Part shown: positions 7,866 to 17,467 of the stretch, piece by piece
Layout: the number at the start of each line of letters is the position of its first letter
How positions within the stretch are numbered: the first letter of the stretch is position 1
NCBI RefSeq assembly: GCF_900169065.1
Contig: NZ_FXZB01000002.1
Span: 62,001-126,000 of the forward strand
DNA: 64,000 nucleotides
Origin: Brevibacterium aurantiacum
GTDB lineage: Bacteria > Actinomycetota > Actinomycetes > Actinomycetales > Brevibacteriaceae
Direction: 5' to 3'
The notes under the pieces: generated by a model
What the model was told of the DNA's origin: nothing
The model's database searches: none
Seen by the model: the letters and a program-made list of their open reading frames with translations, nothing else
Translations under genes and position numbers: made by a program

Positions 7866-9409
7866 TGAGTGCTGATCTGAATACGGGCACGCGCGAGTTC
7901 ATCCTTCCCGACCTCGGCGAAGGCCTCACCGAGGCGGAGCTGATCTCCTGGAAGGTCGAGATCGGGGACGAGGTCCACGTCGATCAGATGGTCGTCGAGG
8001 TCGAGTCCGCGAAGTCCGTCGTCGAACTCCCCTGCCCGTACGCCGGGCGGATCGTCAGCCTTCACGCGAACGCCGGGGACACCGTCAGCGCAGGTCAGCC
8101 CTTGCTCTCCGTCGCCGAGGCGAGCGCCGAGGCGAGCGCTGAGGCAGGCGCTGAGGCAGGCGCTGAGGCGGGCGCGGGCGCCGGGCCTGTGGACGGCGGC
8201 GAAACTGGTGCCGGCGAATCGAGCGGCGCGAACCTCATCGGCTACGGTACATCGGAGCCGAAGACCCGGTCGACGAAGAAGCGCTCGTTCGGCGGCAAGC
8301 ACACGGCCGGGCCTGGTGCGGCCGAATTTGGTGCGGCATCCACTCCGAGCCCGGCTGAAGCGCCCGCTGTTCCGACCGTCGCCCCGGACGCCCCATCGCA
8401 GCCGCCGGCAGAGACGTCGACCTCCACCGATGAGTCATCGACGGAGGCAAGCGAGCGCGTCTCCCCCGTCTCTTCCCCACTTGTGCGCAAGCTCGCGAAG
8501 GACCACGGCATCAGCGCCAAACACATGCCCGGCACGGGTCCGGGTGGGGTCGTGACCAGGGCCGATGTCCTCGCCGCGATCGAGTCGGGCACGGCTGCGA
8601 ACGTCGAAGCGGCGAGCGCTCACGTCCCCGCGGGGACGTCACCAACCGGCGAACCTCAGTCGACCACGCAACGCAGCGCCACCTCGGTGGGGGCACCTTC
8701 GCCTGTCGGGCGGGCCGACCGCGATACCCGCACCCCGATCACGGGGCTGCGGAAGGTCGTGTCCGAACGTCTCACGAAGTCGCGGCAGGAGATCCCCGAG
8801 GCGACGATCTGGCTCGATGTCGACGCCACCGAGCTGCTGGGCACGAAGCGCGCGCTCGAGGCGCGCACGGGTGAGAAGTATTCGCTGCTGTCCCTCGTCG
8901 CCCGCTTCGTCGTGGCCGGGTTGAAGAAGTACCCGATCATCAATTCTTCGATCGACACGGCCGCCGGCGAGATCGTCACCCACGGCGACATCAACCTCGG
9001 CTTGGCCGCGCAGACCCCGCGCGGGCTCATGGTTCCCGTTGTCCACGGGGCCGGCGAGATGAGTCTGAGGCAGATGCGCGACTCCGTGTCCGAGACCGTC
9101 GGGAAGGCCGCCTCGGGCAAGTTCGATCCGTCCGAGCTCTCCGGCGGCACGTTCACGCTGAACAACTACGGGGTGTTCGGCGTCGACGGTTCGGCCCCGA
9201 TCATCAATCTCCCCGAGGTGGCCATGCTCGGTCTCGGTCGGATCAAGGACCGCCCGTGGGTTGTCGACGGCGAGCTCACGGTACGCAAAGTGATGTACCT
9301 GTCGTTCGTCTTCGACCACCGGGCGTGCGACGGTCAGGAGCCGAGCGAGTTCCTCACCTTCGTCGCCGACTGCATCGAGAACCCGATCTCGCTGCTGCCC
9401 GAGCTCTGA
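7865..9409 (+). CDS. dihydrolipoamide acyltransferase (E2)
   Basis: This 514-residue protein is the E2 core of the complex. Residues about 8-82 form one lipoyl domain with the modified Lys in VESAKSVVELP. An Ala/Glu/Gly-rich linker follows, including five 12-base repeats (8114-8173). The E1/E3-binding domain is SPLVRKLAKDHGISA...GGVVTRADVLAAI. The catalytic acetyltransferase domain ends with FDHRACDGQ, matching the HxxxDG active site. The ATG at 7865 overlaps the stop of E1 beta (TGATG); another start four codons upstream is less likely. The operon ends at a strong hairpin at 9434-9469. Confidence 0.9.
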   Translation: MSADLNTGTREFILPDLGEGLTEAELISWKVEIGDEVHVDQMVVEVESAKSVVELPCPYAGRIVSLHANAGDTVSAGQPLLSVAEASAEASAEAGAEAGAEAGAGAGPVDGGETGAGESSGANLIGYGTSEPKTRSTKKRSFGGKHTAGPGAAEFGAASTPSPAEAPAVPTVAPDAPSQPPAETSTSTDESSTEASERVSPVSSPLVRKLAKDHGISAKHMPGTGPGGVVTRADVLAAIESGTAANVEAASAHVPAGTSPTGEPQSTTQRSATSVGAPSPVGRADRDTRTPITGLRKVVSERLTKSRQEIPEATIWLDVDATELLGTKRALEARTGEKYSLLSLVARFVVAGLKKYPIINSSIDTAAGEIVTHGDINLGLAAQTPRGLMVPVVHGAGEMSLRQMRDSVSETVGKAASGKFDPSELSGGTFTLNNYGVFGVDGSAPIINLPEVAMLGLGRIKDRPWVVDGELTVRKVMYLSFVFDHRACDGQEPSEFLTFVADCIENPISLLPEL

Positions 9410-9433
9410 CGAGCGCTCTCGATCAACTCGAAG

Positions 9434-9469
9434 CTCGAAAAAGTCGTCACCCGCGACGACTTTTTCGAG
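9434..9469. terminator. perfect 15-bp hairpin between E2 and the ABC-F gene
   Basis: CTCGAAAAAGTCGTC (9434-9448) pairs exactly with 9455-9469 around a six-base loop. The A/T-rich outer arms provide T tracts on both strands, so it can serve the converging E2 (plus) and ABC-F (minus) genes. Confidence 0.85.
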
Positions 9470-9496
9470 TTTCGCGTTGACTGAGCGGGGACGAAC

Positions 9497-11170
<1,674 letters not shown>

Positions 11171-11173
11171 CGT

Positions 11174-11326
11174 GGTCTTTCAGCTCGTCGTGGAGCCGGA
11201 CAGCATGAAACCACCGTCCGGCGAGGGCCAGGACGGCGCACGAGAGTGATGTGAAGGGTCCCGCCGCCGTCAGCGGCGGCTACGGAGCCTTCTGGAGGGC
11301 ATACCGAATTCATGGCACCAATTCTA
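11174..11326 (-). promoter_or_regulatory. attenuator-like leader of the ABC-F gene
   Basis: On the minus strand a -10-like TAGAAT lies at 11326-11321. Downstream come a ten-codon leader peptide (11302-11270), a GC hairpin at 11263-11280 (GCCGCCG-CTGA-CGGCGGC) overlapping its last codons, and two mutually exclusive stems. The segment at 11214-11221 can pair either with 11231-11236 (CCGTCC/GGACGG) or with 11196-11201 (CCGGAC/GTCCGG). This is the layout of ribosome-stalling attenuators of macrolide-type resistance genes. Whether transcription or translation is controlled is not clear, as no U tract is obvious. Confidence 0.6.
11270..11302 (-). CDS. leader peptide MPSRRLRSRR
   Basis: Ten codons and a TGA stop give MPSRRLRSRR. 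It contains RLR and RSR, which fit the Arg/Lys-X-Arg/Lys arrest motif known from macrolide-stalled leader peptides such as ErmDL (MRLR). The stop lies inside the 11263-11280 hairpin. A competing upstream ATG (11313) would give a long frame overlapping the ABC-F gene and seems less likely to be the functional leader. No good ribosome-binding site is visible. Confidence 0.5.
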   Translation of the reverse strand: MPSRRLRSRR

Positions 11327-11438
11327 ACAGCGGGATATTTCTGTATTAGTCCCGGGGACAGCGAGCCACTGGCGGAGTCGTCCCAAACGACAGGGCGAGC
11401 GGTGTGGTCGAAGTTCCAGCCATTCCAGGTCCAGACGA

Positions 11439-11747
11439 TCAGGCCGAGCGCGGCTCCGGATGGATCTCAACCCGCAGGTTCAGCGCCTTGGTCACTTGCA
11501 GGACTGTTGACCAAGTCGGATTTCCATCCTCCGACAACGCCCTGTAGAGGCCGTCGCGGCTCATGCCGACTCGGCGAGCCAGGTCGCTCATATTTCCTGA
11601 TCGAGCGATGATCCCGAGCGCCGCCGGAAGGGCACCCGGGTCATCCGCGGCATCTTCAAGGGCCGTCTCCAGCAAGATCGCGGCATCATCGGCAGTGGCA
11701 ATGTGATCAGCGGCGTCGAAGATCGGATACTTCACGTCGTCAGTCAT
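11439..11747 (-). CDS. HigA-like antitoxin (addiction-module antidote)
   Basis: A 102-residue protein with a helix-turn-helix near the C-terminus (MSDLARRVGMSRDGLYRALS, then NPTWSTVLQVTKALNLRVEI), as in the putative antidote family paired with phage-derived HigB-type toxins. The start at 11747 (MTDDVKYP) overlaps the toxin stop by eight bases; an earlier in-frame start lies inside the toxin gene and is less likely. Toxin-first order is typical of higBA. It likely binds the palindrome over the toxin promoter at 12064-12083 and represses the pair. Confidence 0.8.
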   Translation of the reverse strand: MTDDVKYPIFDAADHIATADDAAILLETALEDAADDPGALPAALGIIARSGNMSDLARRVGMSRDGLYRALSEDGNPTWSTVLQVTKALNLRVEIHPEPRSA

Positions 11748-12063
11748 GTCCACCCTCCTTCCTCTGGTCCAGCTTCCAAGTATCAGCAAGCTTCTTCGCA
11801 GCGGCTATGTCCTTACCCTGCGTCGACTTGTCACCACCGCAGAGCAGCACGATCAGCTCAGACCCGCTCTGAAGGAAATAGATCCTGTAACCGGGACCGG
11901 AATTGATCTTGAGTTCAGACAACCCGTTTCCGATCGGTGCCACCTGGCCAGGATTCCCGTGCGCAAGCCGATCCAGTCGAAGCAGAATGCGGACACGAGC
12001 TTTCTCATCCTTGAGGCCCTTGAGCCAACGATCAAATGTTCGGGTAGTTCGAACAACAGCCAC
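11740..12063 (-). CDS. RelE/HigB-like toxin (Gp49-type addiction-module killer)
   Basis: A 107-residue RelE-fold toxin, expected to be a ribosome-dependent mRNA endonuclease. The family pattern is clear: TFDRWLKGLKDEKARVRILLRL, GLSELKINSGPGYRIYF and LLCGGDKSTQGKDIAAAKK. The start is placed at the GTG at 12063 because the match to the family begins there (VAVVRTTRTF). The upstream ATG at 12108 would add 15 unrelated residues and would precede the -10 box. TATAAT ends six bases before the GTG, so the mRNA is probably leaderless. The antitoxin gene overlaps its end. Confidence 0.82.
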   Translation of the reverse strand: MAVVRTTRTFDRWLKGLKDEKARVRILLRLDRLAHGNPGQVAPIGNGLSELKINSGPGYRIYFLQSGSELIVLLCGGDKSTQGKDIAAAKKLADTWKLDQRKEGGHD

Positions 12064-12083
12064 GTGTCGATTATATCTGACAC
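12064..12083 (-). promoter_or_regulatory. toxin-antitoxin promoter and operator
   Basis: The inverted repeat GTGTC-N10-GACAC (12064-12068 and 12079-12083) spans a perfect -10 box TATAAT (minus strand, 12075-12070). The GTG start of the toxin follows six bases later, implying a leaderless transcript. The placement suits autorepression by the antitoxin. A clear -35 box is not seen. Confidence 0.6.
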
Positions 12084-12249
12084 TTTTGCGCTGCACCAGG
12101 GTCCGCATTGTCAGCTGACTGCTCGGTCATCTCCGTCAGCATAGCTCTCCGATTCCACACTTCGGACGGCCATTTCATCTGTGATTCATGGCACTAACCT
12201 TGCCGAGGCTGCCGACCGGCTGCCGGTGTCGAGTGAAAGAAGGTCGCTC

Positions 12250-12552
12250 ATGTCGCAATGTGACGATTCGGCCCCAACGTCAGGGCCACCTCGGCGGCGG
12301 TATTCGCTGGTCCTCCTCATCGTTCCCGTCATTCTCTACGTCCTCACCCCGGTCGTGGCGAACTCGGTCGAGCCGCGTGTCGCCGGATTGCCGTTCATCC
12401 TCGCCTATACGATCGCGGTCACGATCCTCACCTGGCTCTTCGTGTGGATGACCGCTCGCGGCGACCGGTACTACCGGCACGATCTGCCCGAGCACATCCC
12501 CTCCGATGTCGCATTCGGTGAGGACCACGAGATCGAAGAGGCCGCGAAATGA
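12250..12552 (+). CDS. DUF3311 membrane protein, partner of the downstream symporter
   Basis: A 100-residue protein with two membrane segments (LVLLIVPVILYVLTPVVANS and LPFILAYTIAVTILTWLFVW) and an acidic C-terminus. This matches DUF3311 proteins encoded just before MctP-type sodium:solute symporters in actinobacteria and proteobacteria. The ATG at 12250 has GAAGG upstream; an earlier in-frame codon at 12181 lacks a site. It overlaps the symporter start by four bases (ATGA), so the two are translationally coupled. It probably helps assembly or activity of the symporter; its molecular role is not known. Confidence 0.8.
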   Translation: MSQCDDSAPTSGPPRRRYSLVLLIVPVILYVLTPVVANSVEPRVAGLPFILAYTIAVTILTWLFVWMTARGDRYYRHDLPEHIPSDVAFGEDHEIEEAAK

Positions 12553-14051
12553 GCACCCCCGCGATCATCGCCTGCATCATCTTCGGCCTCGCAATGCTCG
12601 CGACCATCGGCATCGGCATCTGGTCCGGCCGCGGCCGGGAGAGGTCGCTGGACGAATGGTCGGTGTCCGGGCGGGGGCTCGGCTTCGTCTTCATCCTGCT
12701 GCTCATGGCAGGCGAAACGTATACGAGCTTTTCGTTCCTCGGCACGGCCGGTTGGTCCTACTCCTACGGTGTGCCGATCCTCTACCTCATCGGGTACCTG
12801 AGCATCGGTCTCGTCGTCGCCTACCTCGTCGGCCCTCTGTTCTGGACCTATGCCGCCCGGCACAAGCTCGTCAGTCTCTCCGACATCGTCGAACACCGGT
12901 TCCGCTCGCGTGGGTTGGCGATCCTCGTGGCTGTCCTCGCGACGATCTTCATCGTCCCCTACATCCAGCTGCAGATTCAGGGCATGGGTGCAGTCGTCAA
13001 CGCCATGAGCTACGGCGCGATCGACCTCAAGGTCGCCGCCATCGTCTCCTTCATCGTTGCCGAGGCGTTCATCCTCTTCTCCGGACTGCGCGGTTCCGCC
13101 TGGGTCAGCGTCCTCAAGGACGGACTGGTCATCCTCGCTGTTGCGTTCCTCGCGATCTACGTACCGCTGCACTATTTCGACGGCCTGGCTCCTCTGCTTG
13201 ACCGCGTCGTGAGTGAGAAATCTCAGTGGCTGACCTTCCCCGGTGCAGGCGATGGCATCTACGGGGGTGCATGGTTCATCTCGACGATCATCCTCAACGG
13301 GATCACGATCACCGTGTTCCCCACGTCGATCGCCGGCTACCTGTCGGGCACCTCGGCGAATGCTCTGCGACGCAACTCGATCATTCTGCCCTGGTATCAG
13401 CTGCTGCTCCTCGTGCCGATGATGGTCGGGGTGGCTGCACTCTTCGTCGTCCCTGCCCTCAAAGACGCCGACCTGGCTCTGTTCTCCGTGGTCATCGACT
13501 CACTGCCAGCACCTCTGGTCGCACTCATCGGTGTCGCCGGTGCCCTGTCGGCCATCGTCCCGATGAGCGTGTACATGCTCTCAATCGGGTCGATGTGGGG
13601 ACGCACCGTCCTCGGTGGTGGGCTGTCTGGCCCGAAGAACTCCGCGTCGATGACTGCCGAACAGGCGTCGGCTCGGGGTCTGCGGCAGAAGACGCTGTCA
13701 CAGTGGGTATGCCTCATCGTCGGCGTGATTGCGCTGGTGATGAGCCTGCTCATGCCCGATGCCCTCGTCGAGCTCTCGGTGCTCAGCTATGAGGGTCTCG
13801 CGCAGGTTGTTCCCGCCGCTCTGCTCGCCCTCTACTGGCCGCGGATGAGCAAGCAGGCAGCTGCCGCCGGTCTCATCGTCGGTTCGGTGACCATGGTGGC
13901 CCTGCACTACACCGGACACGATCCGCTGCTGGGTATCAACGGCGGCCTGTGGGCGGTCGCGGCCAACCTCATCGTCGTCGTCATCGTCACCCTGGCCAAG
14001 CCGGACCCACGCTGGGTCCCGGCCGCCGAGCGGGCGAAGGTGGCCGCCTGA
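12549..14051 (+). CDS. sodium:solute symporter, monocarboxylate (MctP-like)
   Basis: A 500-residue SSS-family transporter with about 13 membrane helices. The N-terminal ERSLDEWSVSGRGLGF and LLMAGETYTSFSFLGTAGWSYSYG are typical of monocarboxylate-type members such as MctP, which import lactate, pyruvate, propionate or alanine. The conserved GSxxG-type and sodium-site regions (YLSGTSANALRRNSIILPWYQLLLL) are present. Pairing with DUF3311 supports this assignment. It ends before a hairpin shared with the convergent tct operon. The true substrate is not shown by sequence. Confidence 0.85.
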   Translation: MSTPAIIACIIFGLAMLATIGIGIWSGRGRERSLDEWSVSGRGLGFVFILLLMAGETYTSFSFLGTAGWSYSYGVPILYLIGYLSIGLVVAYLVGPLFWTYAARHKLVSLSDIVEHRFRSRGLAILVAVLATIFIVPYIQLQIQGMGAVVNAMSYGAIDLKVAAIVSFIVAEAFILFSGLRGSAWVSVLKDGLVILAVAFLAIYVPLHYFDGLAPLLDRVVSEKSQWLTFPGAGDGIYGGAWFISTIILNGITITVFPTSIAGYLSGTSANALRRNSIILPWYQLLLLVPMMVGVAALFVVPALKDADLALFSVVIDSLPAPLVALIGVAGALSAIVPMSVYMLSIGSMWGRTVLGGGLSGPKNSASMTAEQASARGLRQKTLSQWVCLIVGVIALVMSLLMPDALVELSVLSYEGLAQVVPAALLALYWPRMSKQAAAAGLIVGSVTMVALHYTGHDPLLGINGGLWAVAANLIVVVIVTLAKPDPRWVPAAERAKVAA

Positions 14052-14077
14052 GGACGTGACCAAGTCAAACCATCCAC

Positions 14078-14114
14078 CGCCGAGGTGGGCCCTCAGTTGG
14101 GGTCCACCTCGGCG
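14078..14114. terminator. hairpin between convergent symporter and tctA
   Basis: CGCCGAGGTGG (14078-14088) pairs with CCACCTCGGCG (14104-14114), and the inner CCC/GGG extends the stem. It sits between the converging 14051 and 14135 stops. Its two arms are copies of the 11-mer that recurs through the window. Confidence 0.7.
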
Positions 14115-14134
14115 AGGGTGATCGTCACACGGTT

Positions 14135-15679
14135 TCAGTCAGTGCCGACTTCAGTCAGTGCCGGTTCCTGCTGCTTCTTCGCCGACCGTGAGTGCCGGAC
14201 GTGCTGCACCAGCGTGAACAGCACCGCAATGGCGAGCACGGCGTAGATTCCAATTGTCAGCGGACTGCCCACGAGCACGGCCGCATCGCCGTCAGCGACT
14301 GCCAGCGCGCGCCGCAGCTCGGTCTCGGCAAGGGGTCCGAGGATGACGCCGATGAGCAGTGGCGCAACGGGGATCGCGTAACGACGCATGAGCAGACCGA
14401 GGAATCCCAGGACGATGAGGATGATCAGATCGACCAGCGACGCCGAGATGGCATAGGCGCCGAACATGGCGATGACCGTGATTCCCGCGTAGAGATAGTG
14501 CTGTGGAACGCGGAGCAGTCGGGCCCAGGCCGGGGCTGCCAGCAGGTTGATCACGAGAAGGACGACGAGGCCGATGAAGAGTGAGGCCAACAGAGTCCAG
14601 ACAAGATCACCTGAACGCTCGAACAGCAGCGGTCCTGGCTGCAGACCGTACTGCTGAAATGCCGCGAGCATGATGGCCGCGGTGGCAGAGACCGGCAGGC
14701 CAAGTGCCAGCATCGTGCCCATTGCCGTTCCAGCGGTGGCATTGCCAGCAGCCTCAGGTGCCGCCAGCCCCTTGATCGAGCCGACGGTGCCGAACTCCTT
14801 GTCACCGCGCATGGCGGCCAGGCGCTTCTCCGTGCCATAGGCCAGGAAGGTGGGAACCTCGGCTCCGCCGGCCGGGATGAGCCCGAACGGGGCCCCGAAC
14901 GCGGCACCGCGCAGCCATGCCGGCAGTGCGGCACGGAAATCCTTGCGGCTCAGTCGAGCGATTCCCTCCGATGAAACCTTGAGCGATTCCGGATCCCGGT
15001 GGATCCGCGAGGCCACATGGAAGACCTCGCCGAGGGCGAGCAGCCCGATGGTGATGACGACGATGTTGATGCCGTCGAAGAGCTGCGGAACATCGAAGGT
15101 GAAACGCGATGTTCCCGACGGTCCGTCGATGCCGACGAATGCCAGTGAGACACCGATGCCCAGCGATGCCAGGCCGCGAACCACAGACTCCGATACGACA
15201 GAGCTCACCGCGATGAACGCGAAGACAGCCAGGGCGAAGTATTCGGCGGGCCCGAACATGGTCGCCAGTTTGACCAGGTAGGGCGAGAAGAACACAACGA
15301 TCGTCGTCGAGATCAGACCACCGATGAACGCTCCGATCGCGGCAGTGGCCAGGGCCGCCGCCGCACGACCGCTCTTGGCCATGCGGTGACCTTCGAAGGT
15401 CGAGGCGATCGCTGAGGACTGTCCCGGAGTATTCAGCAGGATTCCTGCGGTGGAGTCACCGAACAGACCGCCGAAGTAGACCCCGGCGAACATGATGAAC
15501 GCCGCCGTCGGGTCGAGTGAGAAGGTGATCGGCAGGAGGAGGGCGACCGCCATCGACGATCCCAGTCCCGGGAGCACACCGACTGCTGTGCCCAAGACGG
15601 CACCGATGAAGACGAAGAGCAGATTCGCGGGCGTGAGCGCGGCGCCGAACCCGTCCAGAAGAAGATGCAGCTGTTCCAT
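14135..15679 (-). CDS. tctA: tripartite tricarboxylate transporter, large membrane subunit TctA
   Basis: A 514-residue protein with about 12 membrane helices. It has the TctA signature [17 protein letters not shown] near the N-terminus, [17 protein letters not shown], and the later [22 protein letters not shown]. The start at 15679 ([10 protein letters not shown]) overlaps the TctB stop by one base; longer frames upstream lie inside tctB. It forms the ion-coupled channel for a solute delivered by TctC. The neighbouring TcuA-like enzyme suggests tricarballylate, citrate or a related acid. Confidence 0.9.
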   Translation of the reverse strand: MEQLHLLLDGFGAALTPANLLFVFIGAVLGTAVGVLPGLGSSMAVALLLPITFSLDPTAAFIMFAGVYFGGLFGDSTAGILLNTPGQSSAIASTFEGHRMAKSGRAAAALATAAIGAFIGGLISTTIVVFFSPYLVKLATMFGPAEYFALAVFAFIAVSSVVSESVVRGLASLGIGVSLAFVGIDGPSGTSRFTFDVPQLFDGINIVVITIGLLALGEVFHVASRIHRDPESLKVSSEGIARLSRKDFRAALPAWLRGAAFGAPFGLIPAGGAEVPTFLAYGTEKRLAAMRGDKEFGTVGSIKGLAAPEAAGNATAGTAMGTMLALGLPVSATAAIMLAAFQQYGLQPGPLLFERSGDLVWTLLASLFIGLVVLLVINLLAAPAWARLLRVPQHYLYAGITVIAMFGAYAISASLVDLIILIVLGFLGLLMRRYAIPVAPLLIGVILGPLAETELRRALAVADGDAAVLVGSPLTIGIYAVLAIAVLFTLVQHVRHSRSAKKQQEPALTEVGTD

Positions 15680-16311
15680 CACAGACCTCCGATGAATCCG
15701 ACAGGCAATGGCAGGCCCAGCAGACCGCCGAACAGCAGCTGAACCGTCGAGGACAGGAACACCGCAACCCAGATGTCCATGATCGGGTGCACAGAGCCCA
15801 AGGCGCGGGCGATCATCCAGAACAGGGCCGCTGCGGTCAGAATCCAGCCGAGGGGTTGGAGCAGAACGACGAATCCGATGCATGCCGCCACGACGATGCC
15901 GATGGTCTTCCAGTCACTGTGCATCCGCTTATCGGCAGGGTCTTCGCGGTCGCCCACCCGGTGCACCGAGTCTTCTGAATCCTCCATACGTCCTAAGTCG
16001 TGGAGCATGTCTGTGGAGAAGTTCGCGCGATCGGGCACACCGGAGGACTCATCGGGTTCGGGCCGTCGATACACGTCGACAGCGAGCACCAGAGCATTCG
16101 CGATGAGGAGCACTCCGAGTATCCTGGGCACGAATTCGGGTCCGGGAACCGAGTCACCGAGGATGTCCATGGTCAGCGACCCCACTATCAGGGTGATGCC
16201 GATGGCCAGGAGAATGCCGACGATGACGAACTCGCTGCGGCGCCAGAAGAAGGTGGTCGCGGCGGGCTTTGAGTCCGTCGCCTTGCCTGTGGTCTTAGTC
16301 TTCGTACTCAT
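15679..16311 (-). CDS. tctB: tripartite tricarboxylate transporter, small membrane subunit TctB
   Basis: A 210-residue protein with four membrane segments, two on each side of a hydrophilic stretch of about 60 residues that is longer and more charged than usual (PDESSGVPDRANF to DKRMHSDWK). The GWILTAAALFWMIARALGS segment is typical of TctB. The ATG at 16311 overlaps the TctC stop (TGATG); a GTG one codon earlier is possible. The gene order C-B-A with overlapping ends indicates one transcript. Confidence 0.85.
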   Translation of the reverse strand: MSTKTKTTGKATDSKPAATTFFWRRSEFVIVGILLAIGITLIVGSLTMDILGDSVPGPEFVPRILGVLLIANALVLAVDVYRRPEPDESSGVPDRANFSTDMLHDLGRMEDSEDSVHRVGDREDPADKRMHSDWKTIGIVVAACIGFVVLLQPLGWILTAAALFWMIARALGSVHPIMDIWVAVFLSSTVQLLFGGLLGLPLPVGFIGGL

Positions 16312-17294
16312 CACATTCCCAGTTCGTCGACGGTGCGTTCGGCGGTTTCGGTCTCGTCTGCGATGAAGCGGTCGAGTTCATCACCGACCATGTACGAGTC
16401 CGTCCAGCTGTTTCGCTTCAATGTCTCTTTCCATGCCTTGCTCGAATGGAGTTCGTCGATGATTTCAAGGTATTCGGCCTTGGCCTCGGCCGAGATTCCG
16501 GGAGCAGCCACGAAACCGCGCCAGTTCGCCATCGACACATCGGCGCCCAACTCCTTGAAGGTCGGCACATCGACTCCCGGGACTCTCTCATCTGAGGAGA
16601 TCGCGATGGCGCGAAGGGTGCCGGCGTCGATCTGGTCGGCAACCTCGTTGTAGCCGGAGACTCCCACAGTCGTCGAGTGCGACAGCAGTGAGTTGAGCGC
16701 TTCGCCGCCCCCGGAGTAGGCGATGTAATTGACCTGCGCCGGATCGATGCCGACTTCCTTCGCCAACATGCCTGAGAGCAGATGGTCGATCGATCCCAGG
16801 GATCCGCCCGAGATGGAGAGTCCGTGCGGATCCTTCTTCCACTGGGCGATGAAGTCATCGAGTGTCTCAATGTCCGAATCAGCGGGAACGACCAAAGCGG
16901 AGAAGTCGTCGGCCATCCTGGCGATCGGTGTGACATCGCTGAGGTCGTACTCACTGTCATTGAGCGCGATCGCACCGACCATCACTCCGCCGCTGGTCAT
17001 CAGCGTGTCATCGCTGCCCTCCTGCTGGACGAACTGGCTCAGTCCGATCGTTCCGCCGGCACCGGGGATGTTGACGACCTGAACATTGTTGACGATTCCA
17101 TCGGAGCGCAGCACCTGCTGTGCCTCGCGGGTGAATCCGTCCCATCCTCCGCCAGTGGCTGCTGGAACGATCGCAGTGAGGTTGCTCCTCGCTGAGGCTT
17201 CACCTGCCGATGTCGCTGCACTGACGCCGGCCAACACAGTCACGACTGCAGCGACTGCGGCGAACCCTGTCTGTACCCATCGTGTCTTGATCAT
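16311..17294 (-). CDS. tctC: tripartite tricarboxylate transporter, binding protein TctC
   Basis: A 327-residue extracytoplasmic solute-binding protein of the Bug/TctC family. It begins with a signal peptide (TGFAAVAAVVTVLAGVSAATSAGEA). The core contains AIVPAATGGGWD (the family has VPxxxGGxxD), NIPGAGGTIGLS and the GGVMVGAIA loop. No lipobox Cys is seen. It is the first gene of the tctCBA operon, divergent from the TcuA-like gene with a regulatory region between them. Confidence 0.88.
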   Translation of the reverse strand: MIKTRWVQTGFAAVAAVVTVLAGVSAATSAGEASARSNLTAIVPAATGGGWDGFTREAQQVLRSDGIVNNVQVVNIPGAGGTIGLSQFVQQEGSDDTLMTSGGVMVGAIALNDSEYDLSDVTPIARMADDFSALVVPADSDIETLDDFIAQWKKDPHGLSISGGSLGSIDHLLSGMLAKEVGIDPAQVNYIAYSGGGEALNSLLSHSTTVGVSGYNEVADQIDAGTLRAIAISSDERVPGVDVPTFKELGADVSMANWRGFVAAPGISAEAKAEYLEIIDELHSSKAWKETLKRNSWTDSYMVGDELDRFIADETETAERTVDELGM

Positions 17295-17362
17295 GTCGTA
17301 GGGAACCTCCTCGTTCCATTGCCGTTCGTTCGGGCGGCACCTGCAGCGCCATCCGAACTTGG

Positions 17363-17370
17363 TGTATACA
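17363..17370. promoter_or_regulatory. TGTATACA palindrome between tctC and the tcuA-like gene
   Basis: The perfect eight-base palindrome TGTATACA lies in the 173-bp divergent control region; a related GTATAC is at 17394-17399. The same octamer occurs at 19060-19067 just before the GntR gene, consistent with binding sites for that regulator. GntR/FadR-type operators are usually short palindromes of this kind. Confidence 0.55.
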
Positions 17371-17467
17371 TTGAAGCGTAATTGAGTACACTCGTATACT
17401 GCAAGTACTTTTCATGAAGCGTCTGTATTTTCCTCAGACCACTGATACACATACAAGGAGGCTCGTT

